A DNA stretch of 64,000 nucleotides from Brevundimonas sp. LM2 (GCF_002002865.1 NZ_CP019508.1:1964501-2028500), one strand, 5' to 3'. Positions 16,872-25,831 are shown, counted from the first letter of the stretch. Notes: generated by a model from the sequence alone, not told the origin. Translations and numbers: made by a program.

Positions 16872-19000
16872 GCGCCCTGGCGGTCAGCGTCCGGCCCGGC
16901 GCGGACTCTCCGCTGGCGGGTGCGATCCGCGCCAACGCTCCGCGCGTGGCGGATGCGCCGGCGTTTGCGCATCTTCTGAGCGTCCTGTGCGAACATTCCG
17001 GCCAGGACGCGGCGCTCAAGGATCTGCTCGGGGCCCTGCCCACCGATCCCGGCATGCCGATGGGGGAAGCCCTTCTCGCGACGGTCGCCAACCTGGGATT
17101 CGAGGCGCATCGGGTGAAGGTCCCCGGCGAGGCGACCGGGCCGTGGCTTCTGACGGGCCCTCGCGACGAGGCGCCCCGGATCGTGACCCAGGACTATGCG
17201 GGTGGCCTGTGGGAGCATGATGCGGACGGCACGGTCCGGGTCTATTCGGCCCGCCACACACCGCAGTCGTGGGCCTGCTGGGCCTTCCGCTCCGAACGCT
17301 ACCGACATGCCACGGCCGCGGAGCAGCGGCAGCATACCGGTTTTGGCTGGATGCAGGCGCTCGCGGCCCATCTGACCGACGTGCCGCTGCTTCTGGCCCT
17401 GATCAGCGTGCTGATCGTGGCCACGGCCCTGGCCTTGCCGCTGCTGGCCTCGACCTTCTACGCCCAGGTGTTCGCCCTCGCCGATTTCACGCCCGTGCCC
17501 TTCTTCACCGTCGCCTGCGTCGCGGTGATCCTGCTGAAGACCCAGCTGTTCGCCCTCCGCACGCGGACGCTGGCCTGGGTGGCCAACCGGCTCGACTATC
17601 TGGTCAGCACCGCCACCTTCGCCCGGCTTCTGGCCCTGCCGCCCCAGGTCTCCGAGCGGGCCAATGCGCGCAACCAGGCGGCGCGGCTGCGCTCCTTCGA
17701 GGGGGTGCGGGACTTTCTGTCCGGGCCGATCGCGGTGATGTTGCTGGACCTGCCGATTGCGGTGGCGGTCATCATCGTCCTGACCTTGGTCTCCCCCCCG
17801 ATCGCCGGGGCCCTGGCCATGGTGGTGGCCGCCCATGGCCTGCTGTTCTGGATCATCTGGGGCAGGGTGCGCGTCCAGACCAGCGTTGTCGCCGATCAGG
17901 CGACCGAAACCCAACGCATGATGATCGAGACGTTCGAGAAGCGGTCGCTGATCCGGGAATGCGGACTGCAGGACCGCTGGGCGGACCTTCAGATCCGCAA
18001 GATCGCCGCCGACCAGAATGCCCAGGCGCGTCTCAGGCTCCTGGGGGCCTCCAGCGAGTCGATCGCCGGCGTGCTGCTCAATGCCGGCCTGATGTTCATC
18101 TTCGTGGCTTCGGTACACGAGATCTGGGCCGGCCGGTTGGCGCCGGCCTACCTGCTTGGGCTGCTGCTGGCCAGCATGGTGTCTCTGGCCCCGTTCCACG
18201 GCCTGTGTCTGGCGGTGCCGCGGATGGAACAGGTCAGGAAGAGTATCGCCCAGATCGATGCCTTCATGCAGACCCCGACGGAGGACGACGACACCAGCGA
18301 GCGGCGGCTGCCCGAGGTTCTCGGCAATATCGCCTTCCTGAACGCCACATTCCGGACCGCCGACACGCGCCCCGTCTTCGTCGGGCTGGATCTGTCGATC
18401 CGCGCCGGCGAGGTCATCGGCATCTCCGGCGGCAACGGCTCGGGCAAGACGACCCTGCTGAAGTTTGCCCACGGGATGATCATCCCGCAGATGGGGGCTT
18501 TGCATGTTGAGGGCGTCGACGTGCGCCAACTCTCCGCCGCAGAACTCCGCCGCCGGGTGGCCTACATCCCGCAGGATCCCAGCTTCCTGCCGGGCTCGCT
18601 GCGCACCAATCTGGCCTTCGCCAATCCGCTGGCCAGCGAGGCGCAACTGCACAAGGCGCTCGCGCTGACCGGCATCGGCTGGGCCGCCGACATCCTCGAT
18701 GCGCGGATCCCGCCGGCCAGCACCCAGGGCGCGGAGTTTCGCTTCCGGTTCGCCATCGCCCAAGCGCTGCTCATCGACAGCCGAGTGTGGCTGATCGACG
18801 AGATGCCCAACGCCCTGCTGAACGGCGGACTGGGCGACGATCTCAAGCGCATTCTCCGGGCGGCCAGGGGGCGGCGAACCGTCCTGTTCGTCTCGCACCG
18901 GTCCGATTTCCTCGGCCTCGCCGACCGGATCGTCGCGCTTCGCTACGGGCAGGTTCCGCGCGTCAGCACGCCTGCTCAACTGTTCGAGAGTGTCGCATGA
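16868..19000 (+). CDS. type I secretion ABC transporter with C39-like N-terminal domain
   Basis: This 710-residue protein is the presumed active ATPase of the exporter. Residues 1 to about 150 look like a C39-peptidase-like domain without an obvious catalytic Cys, as in HlyB-type transporters that bind but do not cleave the substrate. The membrane domain spans about 160-440. The ATPase domain has an intact Walker A (GGNGSGKT, 521-528), Walker B with catalytic Glu (D644, E645) and an H-loop His (about 677). Its signature position (618-623) reads STQGAE, not LSGGQ. The gene overlaps the preceding degenerate ABC gene and the following HlyD gene by ATGA, so the three are translationally coupled. 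Confidence 0.9.
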   Translation: MSALAVSVRPGADSPLAGAIRANAPRVADAPAFAHLLSVLCEHSGQDAALKDLLGALPTDPGMPMGEALLATVANLGFEAHRVKVPGEATGPWLLTGPRDEAPRIVTQDYAGGLWEHDADGTVRVYSARHTPQSWACWAFRSERYRHATAAEQRQHTGFGWMQALAAHLTDVPLLLALISVLIVATALALPLLASTFYAQVFALADFTPVPFFTVACVAVILLKTQLFALRTRTLAWVANRLDYLVSTATFARLLALPPQVSERANARNQAARLRSFEGVRDFLSGPIAVMLLDLPIAVAVIIVLTLVSPPIAGALAMVVAAHGLLFWIIWGRVRVQTSVVADQATETQRMMIETFEKRSLIRECGLQDRWADLQIRKIAADQNAQARLRLLGASSESIAGVLLNAGLMFIFVASVHEIWAGRLAPAYLLGLLLASMVSLAPFHGLCLAVPRMEQVRKSIAQIDAFMQTPTEDDDTSERRLPEVLGNIAFLNATFRTADTRPVFVGLDLSIRAGEVIGISGGNGSGKTTLLKFAHGMIIPQMGALHVEGVDVRQLSAAELRRRVAYIPQDPSFLPGSLRTNLAFANPLASEAQLHKALALTGIGWAADILDARIPPASTQGAEFRFRFAIAQALLIDSRVWLIDEMPNALLNGGLGDDLKRILRAARGRRTVLFVSHRSDFLGLADRIVALRYGQVPRVSTPAQLFESVA

Positions 19001-20334
19001 TGAAAACCGCCGTCCACAGCGTGCCGTCGCTGCGCGTCAACAGCGAGGCGACACGCAGCCTCGTGCGTCCGTTGAACGTCACCGAAACCTACCCCCAGAG
19101 GTTGGTGCGGCGGGCCACCCTGATCGGTTCCATGGCCGTTGTCTTTGCCGTGGGCTGGAGCGCCGTGGCTCAGGTCAGCGAAGTGTCCCGCGGCACCGGC
19201 GTGCTGGTGCCCACCCTTCGCGAACGCGCGCTCCAGCATCTCGAGGGCGGGCGGGTCGCCGCCATCATGGTCCGGGAAGGCGAGATCGTTAAGGCGGGAC
19301 AGGCAGTCGTGAGCCTTGCCGACGGGGCCACGCCGCAGGACCTCGAGGTGGCCCGCAGCAGGGCGGCGGACATCCAGGCCCAGATCGACGCGCTGGAGGC
19401 CTTGCGGTCCGGGTCGCGGCCGGTCACCGGTCCGCAGGCCGTCGGGGCGGCGGCGATGAGCGCGGCCAATGCCGTTGTGCGCGGCCAGGCGCTGGACCTC
19501 GAACGCGCCCAGTTGGCGGCCCAGTCCGCGCAGGTGGCCGAGGCGACGGCATCGGCCGCGATCGAACTGTCCACCGCGCGCCGTGATCTCGAGCTCGTCC
19601 GGCAGGAGTACGACCGGTATCGGCGGCTGGCCGACCAGGGCCTGGTCGCCGGGATCACGGTGGCGGAGAAGGAGCGGGCGCGGGTGGCGGCCGAGGGGCG
19701 TGTCCAGGTTCTGTCGCGGCAACTCGACGGCTCCCGCGCTCGCCTCACGGAAAGCCGCCGCGCGATGGGCTCGTTCAGCGCGAGATCGGATCTCGAGCTG
19801 GGCGAACAGATCCGCGTCCTGAGGGAGGGGCTGGCGGAAGCCGAGGGGGATCTGGCCAAGGCGACCGAGCGCAACGCCAATCTTGTCCTGCGCAGCCCGG
19901 TGGACGGCATCGTCAAGGACATCATCCCGGACTCGCTTGGAGAGGTCATCCCCGCTGGGGGGCGGCTCGCCACGATCGTGCCGGTGACGTCCCCGCTCTT
20001 CGCGGAGGTGGAGATCCCGGCCGATCAGGTCAGCTATCTGAAGGTCGGGCAAGAGGCGCGGGTCAAGGTCACGGCCTTCGACTTCACCCGGTACGGCTGG
20101 GCCAGGGGCAGGCTGGAGTTCATCTCCCCGTCTTCCTTCGTCAACGACCAGGGACTGCGCTTCTATCGCGCGCGCGTGGCCCTGGAGTCCAATACCCTTC
20201 CGCGACGGTCGGGGGCCCGGCTGCTGCCCGGCATGGAGCTGAGGGTCGATCTGATCACAGGCCGCAAGACCGTTCTGGACTATCTCCTGAGCCCGGTCCG
20301 TCGCGGTCTCGATTCCAGCTTTTCGGAGCGCTAG
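18997..20334 (+). CDS. HlyD-family membrane fusion protein (type I secretion)
   Basis: This 445-residue periplasmic adaptor links the inner-membrane ABC pair to the outer-membrane factor. I start it at ATG 18997, which overlaps the ABC stop as ATGA and gives a protein of normal family length. A single membrane segment lies at about residues 40-60. A lipoyl/barrel-sandwich part begins at about 75 with RGTGVLVPT and EGEIVKAGQAVVSL. A long alpha-helical hairpin occupies about 105-290, and the barrel resumes with LRSPVDGIVKDI. The C-terminal beta-barrel includes GMELRVDLITGRKTVLDYLLSP, the usual ending of HlyD/LapC-type proteins. The response regulator gene starts 2 bases after its stop. Confidence 0.93.
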   Translation: MMKTAVHSVPSLRVNSEATRSLVRPLNVTETYPQRLVRRATLIGSMAVVFAVGWSAVAQVSEVSRGTGVLVPTLRERALQHLEGGRVAAIMVREGEIVKAGQAVVSLADGATPQDLEVARSRAADIQAQIDALEALRSGSRPVTGPQAVGAAAMSAANAVVRGQALDLERAQLAAQSAQVAEATASAAIELSTARRDLELVRQEYDRYRRLADQGLVAGITVAEKERARVAAEGRVQVLSRQLDGSRARLTESRRAMGSFSARSDLELGEQIRVLREGLAEAEGDLAKATERNANLVLRSPVDGIVKDIIPDSLGEVIPAGGRLATIVPVTSPLFAEVEIPADQVSYLKVGQEARVKVTAFDFTRYGWARGRLEFISPSSFVNDQGLRFYRARVALESNTLPRRSGARLLPGMELRVDLITGRKTVLDYLLSPVRRGLDSSFSER

Positions 20335-20336
20335 CG

Positions 20337-21257
20337 ATGGTCTCCCCCTCCACCGGGTCGATCGGCGCGCGGCGCGTCCTGCTGGTCGATGACGACCGGC
20401 TCGTCCTGATGATGATGACGGACGTTCTCGAGCGTCTCGGCCATTCGGTCGAGACGGCGCAGAACGGGGCCGAGGCCTATGCGATGATCCGCGAGCGACC
20501 CGATCGGGCCGATGTCGTGCTGGCCGATCGGATGATGCCCATCATGGACGGCCTGGCCCTGACCCGCCGGCTGAAGCGGGAGGTGGCGACGCGGCTGCTC
20601 CCGGTCATTCTCCTGACCGGCGCCTCCGCACCGAGCGACCAGGCCGAGGGTCTGGCGGCGGGCGCCTTCTACTACCTGCCCAAGCCGGTGGACGACGCCC
20701 TGCTGGACCGGGTCATCGGTGCGGCGATGCAGGAACACGACAGCCAGAAGCGCATCCGCCAGACGCTGCGCACACACCAGACCGCCTTCGCCAATCTGCA
20801 GGTGGCCCAGTTCACCCTCGACCGGCCGGACGAGGTCGAGGGCGTCGCCAGCCTTCTGGCCAGCATGGCACCCGACCCCGAGCGCGCCTTCCAGGGGCTG
20901 AATGCCCTGATCGGCAACGCCATCGAGCACGGTCTGTATCAGATCGGCCGGACCGCCAAGGAGGAGCTCACGGCCCGCGGGGCGTTCCAGGCGGAGCTCC
21001 AGCGCCGGGCTTCCGGCGTCAGCGGGACGGTCGAGGCGAGCGGGACCCGCAAGGCCGAAGGGATCCACTATCTGGTCAAGGATCCCGGCCCGGGTTTCGC
21101 CTGGCGCACCCGGATCGGCGCAGACCCGTCGACCGCCCGAAGCAAGGGCGGCCGGGGAGTGGCCCGGGCGGCGGTGCTCTTCGACACCCTGGCCTACAAC
21201 GCCGCCGGCAATGCCGTGGCCGGTCTGATGCGACACGAGAAAACGGAGACCTGGTGA
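20337..21257 (+). CDS. receiver domain fused to a GHKL-like ATPase domain
   Basis: This 306-residue protein begins with a complete receiver domain (about residues 12-130): the acidic pair DDD at 18-20, the phosphoacceptor D64 in [12 protein letters not shown] and the KP pair in YYLPKPVDD. The C-terminal half is not a DNA-binding domain. It carries GNAIEHG, resembling the N-box of GHKL ATPases, DPGPGF resembling the G1 box, and a GGRGV segment. This suggests an RsbW- or HATPase_c_2-like domain that could phosphorylate or bind a partner. The gene sits between the fusion protein and the hybrid kinase and overlaps the latter. The receiver call is firm; the ATPase domain call is moderate. Confidence 0.8.
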   Translation: MVSPSTGSIGARRVLLVDDDRLVLMMMTDVLERLGHSVETAQNGAEAYAMIRERPDRADVVLADRMMPIMDGLALTRRLKREVATRLLPVILLTGASAPSDQAEGLAAGAFYYLPKPVDDALLDRVIGAAMQEHDSQKRIRQTLRTHQTAFANLQVAQFTLDRPDEVEGVASLLASMAPDPERAFQGLNALIGNAIEHGLYQIGRTAKEELTARGAFQAELQRRASGVSGTVEASGTRKAEGIHYLVKDPGPGFAWRTRIGADPSTARSKGGRGVARAAVLFDTLAYNAAGNAVAGLMRHEKTETW

Positions 21258-24200
21258 TGAATAGATCGAACTTTCTGCGCTTCTTTCGTCTTGCATCGAT
21301 CGACTTCGCCTTCGCGACCGCCTTCGTGCTCATCGCGGCCCTCGTGGGCTGGCTCTGGTTCAGGACGATCGCGACCAGCGGCGAAGCTTTCGATCACGAA
21401 GCCGAAGTCCTGGCGGCCCAGGGCGAGGCGGCCTCCAGCGTGGTCCTGGTCCGGGTCAAGGATCTGGTCGCGTTCAGTGAAGCCGGCGCGGAAGACAGGG
21501 TGGCCGAGAAGCTGAAGACGGCGAGCCGCACCAGTCCCTACCTGACGGACCTCGGCTATTTCGAAACCCGCTCGACGGTCGGCCGGTCTTTCATGGCGGG
21601 TCGGGGCGCGATCGGACCGGCAGCGTCCGATCGCGAGCAGATCGCCCGCGACCTGCTCCGCAGCCCAGGCCTGATCGCGGTCTTCCCGGCCTCGCGCTAC
21701 CCGCTTCTCTTCCCTTCAGCCGACCCCCTCGACCTGGTCTTCGCCCAGACCGGGCCCGCCGCCCAGGCGGATCAGGCGGTCAGAATCTACTATGGTCGGC
21801 TTTCCCTGGCCCTTCTGGCGCGTGAGCTCAGCGCCGAAACCCACAGCGCCGCCCTGTCGTCCATCACCGCCGAGAGCGACGGCATGCCCATCGCATGGCG
21901 CGCCAACTCGCGCCCGACCTGGTCCGACCGACTCGTACCGGCGCGCGACAGGCAGATCGCCGTCCGCTTCGCGCGCGACTATTCGCCCGTGTTCGCCTTT
22001 TCCCATACCTCGAAACAGACGGGGCCGCTGATCATGGTGACCGCCGGACTGCTGGCGGTCTTCCTCCTGTTGGCCATGGTGGTCCTTCGCTCGCAAAGAC
22101 GACGCGTCGAGCAGGCCGCACGGCTTCGCAACGCCGTAGACCAGGCTGAACGGGCCAATGAGGCGAAGAGTACCTTCCTGGCCAATATGAGCCACGAGAT
22201 CCGTACGCCGCTGAACGGAGTCCTGGGCATGGCCGAGCTCATGTCGCGGACCGACCTGACCGAACAGCAGGCCCTCTATACCGGGCAGATCGCCGCCTCG
22301 GGATCGTCCCTGCTGGCGATCCTCAACGACATCCTCGACGTCTCCAAGCTCGAGGACGGCATGATGGCCGTCGATCCGGTCGAGACCGACATCCCGCAAC
22401 TGCTGCAGGACATCGGCACCTTCTACAACGGGCAGGCGGGCCAGAGGGGCAACACCCTGATGCTGGACCTCGACGGGTCGGTCCCTCGGTTTGGCCTGGT
22501 CGATCCGACGCGTCTGCGCCAGGTCATCGGCAACCTGGTCTCGAACGCCATCAAATTCACCGAAAACGGCGAGGTGACCATCGGGGCCCGCTGCGAGTCC
22601 GATGCCTCCGGCTCGGCGACGCTGCGGATCGCGGTCACGGACACGGGCCTGGGCATCGGGCCCGAAGAGCAGAAGCGGCTGTTTGAACGGTTCGTCCAGG
22701 CCAACGACTCCATCACCCGGACGCACGGCGGCACCGGCCTCGGGCTGTCGATCTGCCAGCAGCTTTGCGGCCTGATGGGCGGGGGCGTGAGCTGTGAGAG
22801 CGAACTCGGCCGGGGGTCGACCTTCGTGGCCACCGTCCGGATCGCGCGCTGCGACAGGGGCGCGCCCGCCGTCGTCCAGCAGGGCACGGTCGGATTGGTC
22901 GGCGCGTCCGCCACGGTCAGGCGGATCGCCGGGTCCGCGCTGGAGCGCGCCGCCTTCGCCGTGGTGCATTATGCCTCCTTCGACGCCCTGGCCGAGGCTC
23001 TGCAGAGCGGGGTCGCCCCCCCTCTGGCCGGTATCGTCATCGACGAAGCCAACGACATTCATGAGGCCCGCGAGGGCTGGCTGTCGGTCCGGGCAGCCCT
23101 GACCGGCGAGGGATCGGCCTGGTCCATCCTCCTGGCGGACCGCCAGACCCACCGGTCCTATCCCTCGTTCGACCGCGTGCTGATCAAACCCTTCCTGCCT
23201 GAAGCCCTGGGCCAGGCGGCAATGGATCTGAGCGCCGCGCGCCCTGTATCGGCCTTGCCGGTCGCGGTACCCCCCGCCCCGGTGGCGAGCGCCCCTATGT
23301 TCACGGGCCGCCGGCTACTGCTGGTGGATGACAATGACGTCAACCTGATCGTCGCCTCGGAACTGCTCCAGGATCTCGGGTTCGAGGTCGCCACGGCCAG
23401 GGACGGCCGCAAGGCCATCGCCGCGGCCGACGGGGGGAATTTCGATGTCATCCTGATGGACTGTCGGATGCCGGTGATGGACGGTTATGAGGCCACGCGA
23501 ACCCTGAAGTCCCTGATGGGGGCTGGCCGTCTGCGCGATGTGCCCATCATCGCCCTGACGGCGAATGCGATGAAGGGCGATCGGGAGACGTGCCTGGCCG
23601 CGGGAATGGACGACTTCCTGGCCAAGCCCATCAGCAAGCGCGATCTCGTGGCGGTGCTCAACAAGCTCCCGGGGCTGGCACCAAAACCGGGCTTGGCCAT
23701 CGACGCGATCCCGTCTCCCCCTGAACCTATGGAGAGGCAAAGACAGCCGGTGGAGAGGCCTGGGCAGATCGCCCCGGCCCGAGCCGCAGCGTTGAAAGTC
23801 CGGACTGTGCCATCCGGCCCGGAGGGGGTCCGGCCGAGCCCGGCGGCGGGCAATGAGGGCGGCCCGGTGTCGACCGTGGCGGCGGCACTGGCGGCATCGG
23901 CAGCATCGGCCGCGACGCGCCAGCCGATCGCCCTGTTCGATCCTGAGGCCTTCGATGAGACGCGCAGAACCGTGCGCGCTTTCGGCACCTTGATCGCCAT
24001 CTACCGAACCGATACCGCAGGCCATCTCGAGGCTCTGCAGAGAGCGCTCTCGATGGGGAACATCGCCGACGGGATTCTTCCCGCACACACCATCAAGAGT
24101 GGCAGCCGGATCGTGGGTGCTACCGGCCTTGCGGCTCTCGCGGAAGCCATGGAAACGCGCCTGAGGACTGGTCGTCGGATCGAGGCGAGTGAACTCGAAG

Positions 24201-24289
24201 ACCTTCGATCCAGGATGGGTCAGGCTTTCGCAGCCACCCTCGTTCAGATCGACCGACGGATGGAGGTGTCTCTCGCCCTGGCGTCGTGA
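21254..24289 (+). CDS. hybrid histidine kinase (HisKA-HATPase-pseudoreceiver-REC-Hpt)
   Basis: This protein of about 1010 residues is a membrane sensor kinase. One membrane segment lies at about 17-38 and a second at about 258-280, with a periplasmic sensor between them. The phosphoacceptor His is about residue 314 in [12 protein letters not shown]. The ATPase domain has [16 protein letters not shown] and [13 protein letters not shown] degenerate receiver-like domain follows at about 545-660 and keeps an IKPF lysine. A full receiver follows with D736 in [13 protein letters not shown]-terminal Hpt domain has H945 in AHTIKSGS. It can run a His-Asp-His relay, probably to the receiver protein encoded just upstream. 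GTG 21254 and ATG 21257 are both possible starts; either overlaps or touches the previous stop. Confidence 0.9.
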   Translation: MMNRSNFLRFFRLASIDFAFATAFVLIAALVGWLWFRTIATSGEAFDHEAEVLAAQGEAASSVVLVRVKDLVAFSEAGAEDRVAEKLKTASRTSPYLTDLGYFETRSTVGRSFMAGRGAIGPAASDREQIARDLLRSPGLIAVFPASRYPLLFPSADPLDLVFAQTGPAAQADQAVRIYYGRLSLALLARELSAETHSAALSSITAESDGMPIAWRANSRPTWSDRLVPARDRQIAVRFARDYSPVFAFSHTSKQTGPLIMVTAGLLAVFLLLAMVVLRSQRRRVEQAARLRNAVDQAERANEAKSTFLANMSHEIRTPLNGVLGMAELMSRTDLTEQQALYTGQIAASGSSLLAILNDILDVSKLEDGMMAVDPVETDIPQLLQDIGTFYNGQAGQRGNTLMLDLDGSVPRFGLVDPTRLRQVIGNLVSNAIKFTENGEVTIGARCESDASGSATLRIAVTDTGLGIGPEEQKRLFERFVQANDSITRTHGGTGLGLSICQQLCGLMGGGVSCESELGRGSTFVATVRIARCDRGAPAVVQQGTVGLVGASATVRRIAGSALERAAFAVVHYASFDALAEALQSGVAPPLAGIVIDEANDIHEAREGWLSVRAALTGEGSAWSILLADRQTHRSYPSFDRVLIKPFLPEALGQAAMDLSAARPVSALPVAVPPAPVASAPMFTGRRLLLVDDNDVNLIVASELLQDLGFEVATARDGRKAIAAADGGNFDVILMDCRMPVMDGYEATRTLKSLMGAGRLRDVPIIALTANAMKGDRETCLAAGMDDFLAKPISKRDLVAVLNKLPGLAPKPGLAIDAIPSPPEPMERQRQPVERPGQIAPARAAALKVRTVPSGPEGVRPSPAAGNEGGPVSTVAAALAASAASAATRQPIALFDPEAFDETRRTVRAFGTLIAIYRTDTAGHLEALQRALSMGNIADGILPAHTIKSGSRIVGATGLAALAEAMETRLRTGRRIEASELEDLRSRMGQAFAATLVQIDRRMEVSLALAS

Positions 24290-24446
24290 TTTCGGCGAAA
24301 GAGGCGGCGGTACCATTCGAGACGAGCCATGGTGTGTCCTGACTTGCCGAGTTCCGAGGTATAGGGCGATGTCAGGCGCTCGACCTCTAACGGCCATCGT
24401 CCGGCGAAGTCGCGAAGCACTGCGTCTCACCTGACCGAAGCCGTTC

Positions 24447-24514
24447 TCACGCCGGAACTTCCACCGTCCGCAACATACTATGATGGCCAGTGCGGGCTCC
24501 CGCACCCAAATCAC
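24447..24514 (+). repeat. 68-bp direct repeat, right copy
   Basis: This matches 6813-6880 with five substitutions and no gaps. It lies 157 bases after the kinase stop and directly before a strong terminator. It sits next to the broken end of the hemN remnant, which fits a recombination boundary. The 157 bases between the kinase and this copy show no gene I can support. Confidence 0.75.
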
Positions 24515-24897
24515 CGACAAAGCGCCGCCCCTGTATTCCAGGGGCGGCGCTTTGCGTTCGGCGTGACCGCGCCGCCCTCGAGCAGGGGCGTCCGGTCGGC
24601 CATCGGGCGCTGGCTCACTCTGCGGATCGTCTCGGCCCGATTCACCGCCCGGGTGTTGCAGGCGCAGTACCAGCACAGGGTCCGGAAGAACGGGATGTGG
24701 GCATAGAGCGACACGGCCTCCTCGGCCGGCACCCGGCCCAGCCAGTCGGCCCAGTCGGCGGCCCCGACCTGGGGCGTGAAATGGGCGGCGGTCGGATAGC
24801 TGGTGTAGCGCGGCAGGTTGGCGTCGTAGCGGGCGATCAGAGCGGCCGTGCGCAGGGTCTTGCGCGTTTCCGCGCAGGCGAGGGCGACGAGGGACAT
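24511..24897 (-). pseudogene. hemN: truncated hemN remnant (anaerobic coproporphyrinogen III dehydrogenase)
   Basis: Only the first 90 or so codons resemble HemN, a radical-SAM enzyme of about 450 residues in haem synthesis. Recognisable parts are RYDANLPRYTSYPTAAHF and LYAHIPFFRTLCWYCACNTR. Resemblance ends near 24630; the rest of the frame reads through the terminator and is not HemN. The first of the iron-sulfur cysteines (CxxxCxxC) is Phe, a single-base TGC to TTC change, so the fragment could not hold the cluster. An Fnr-type box lies upstream at 24969-24982 and the Fnr gene precedes it. The breakpoint faces the 68-bp repeat. I judge it non-functional; another hemN elsewhere is likely. 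Confidence 0.8.
24519..24553 (+). terminator. intrinsic terminator after right repeat
   Basis: A perfect 15-bp stem (AAAGCGCCGCCCCTG with CAGGGGCGGCGCTTT) encloses the loop TATTC. With T-runs at both outer ends it can stop transcription from the kinase side and from the hemN-remnant side. It is followed by GCGTTCGG, as is the left copy. Confidence 0.88.
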
Positions 24898-24968
24898 GGC
24901 GGGCTCCGAGACGCCGATCGGCCTTATCCACGTCTCGATCCGACTAGGGACGGACCTCGCCGACGTCT

Positions 24969-24982
24969 TTGACCTCGGTCAA
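24969..24982 (-). promoter_or_regulatory. Fnr/FixK-type box upstream of hemN remnant
   Basis: TTGACCTCGGTCAA is a perfect inverted repeat, close to the Fnr consensus TTGAT-N4-ATCAA. It lies between the end of the Fnr gene and the hemN remnant, 72 bases before the remnant's ATG. hemN is a common Fnr target, so the site is probably a relic of that control. Confidence 0.65.
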
Positions 24983-24991
24983 ACCGCGGGC

Positions 24992-25729
24992 TCAGGCCTC
25001 GCCCTCGGCCAGGGCCCGCAGGACCTCGGGGCGCTCGACCCGCAGTTCGGTCAGGGACAGGAGGCGGATCACCCCCTGGGTCTTGAGCCGCGTGAGGATC
25101 CGGCTGACCGTCTCGATGGTCAGACCCAGATAGTCGGCGATCTCGGCCCGCGTCATGGGCAGATGAACGACGCCCTCCGGGCCCCGCCGCGCCGGATCAT
25201 GGCTGGGGAGGTCGATCAGGAAGGTGGCGACGCGCTCGAGTGCGGTCTTGCGACCCAGCAGCAGCATCTGGTTCTGGGCCGCCGCCAGTTCGTGGTTGGC
25301 GCGATCCAGCAGCGCCGTCTCGAGCGCGGGCGTCTCGCGGATCAGGGTCCGGTAGTCGCTTTTGCGGAAGCGACAGGCCGTGACCGGCTCGATCGCCTCG
25401 GCCGAAAAGACGTAGGCGTCCCCCGTCGCCAGCCCCAGGAAATCGCCCGTGAACAGGAAGCCGACGATCTGGCGACGCCCGTCGGCGAGCAGCTTGTAGA
25501 CCCTGACCGACCCCGAGGTGATGTTGAACACATGCAGCGCCGGGTCTTCGGCGCGGGTCAGGGTGGCTCCCGCCTTCAGGACCACGTGCTCCGCCAGAGA
25601 GTCGAGGCGGGTGAGATCGGCAGGATCGATGCTGGCGCACACGCTCAGGGGTCGCGCCCCGCAGGCGTCGCAGGCGTTGCTGGGACGGCGGTCGGCACAT
25701 CCGGCGGGCAGGGCCTTGAGCTCGAGCAT
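24992..25729 (-). CDS. fnr: Fnr-type oxygen-sensing transcription regulator (Crp/Fnr family)
   Basis: This 245-residue regulator has the cysteines for an oxygen-labile 4Fe-4S cluster: C11, C20, C23 and C31 near the N-terminus, and a central C118 in TACRF. The spacing C20-x2-C23-x7-C31 fits Fnr/FnrN, unlike FixK, which lacks it. The cyclic-nucleotide-binding-like barrel spans about 35-150. The C-terminal helix-turn-helix has EIADYLGLTIETVSRILTRL, whose E-TVSR contacts read TTGAT half-sites. It would switch on low-oxygen genes. A TTGCG-N4-ATCAA box 57 bases upstream suggests autoregulation. The downstream hemN remnant with its own Fnr-type box is a typical target. Confidence 0.9.
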   Translation of the reverse strand: MLELKALPAGCADRRPSNACDACGARPLSVCASIDPADLTRLDSLAEHVVLKAGATLTRAEDPALHVFNITSGSVRVYKLLADGRRQIVGFLFTGDFLGLATGDAYVFSAEAIEPVTACRFRKSDYRTLIRETPALETALLDRANHELAAAQNQMLLLGRKTALERVATFLIDLPSHDPARRGPEGVVHLPMTRAEIADYLGLTIETVSRILTRLKTQGVIRLLSLTELRVERPEVLRALAEGEA

Positions 25730-25785
25730 CGGGTCATCCTGACAATGGTCGCAAGCTAGGCCTTTCGCGGTTTCGAAACAAACGA

Positions 25786-25799
25786 TTGCGCCAGATCAA
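25786..25799. promoter_or_regulatory. Fnr/FixK-type box between fnr and a GNAT-like gene
   Basis: TTGCGCCAGATCAA combines a TTGCG and an ATCAA half-site, an asymmetric form common for alphaproteobacterial Fnr/FixK proteins. It is 57 bases before the fnr start and 33 bases before the divergent gene, so it may control both. Confidence 0.6.
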
Positions 25800-25831
25800 G
25801 GCGCGGTGCCGGTTCAAACGCCCATGGCCGG

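Noticed and set aside
16850..18979. A 709-codon minus-strand frame opposite the second ABC gene.
   Set aside because: The plus-strand protein has Walker motifs and membrane segments. The opposite frame is rich in Arg, Gly and His without any recognisable domain.
24300..24446. A possible short minus-strand gene between the kinase and the right repeat.
   Set aside because: An ATG with Arg-rich codons is present, but it runs into the kinase gene and has no family features.
24447..24514. The 68-bp repeat as a tRNA gene fragment.
   Set aside because: The GCGGG/CCCGC stem resembles a T-stem, but the loop is only CT and no TTCGA, anticodon arm or acceptor stem can be drawn.
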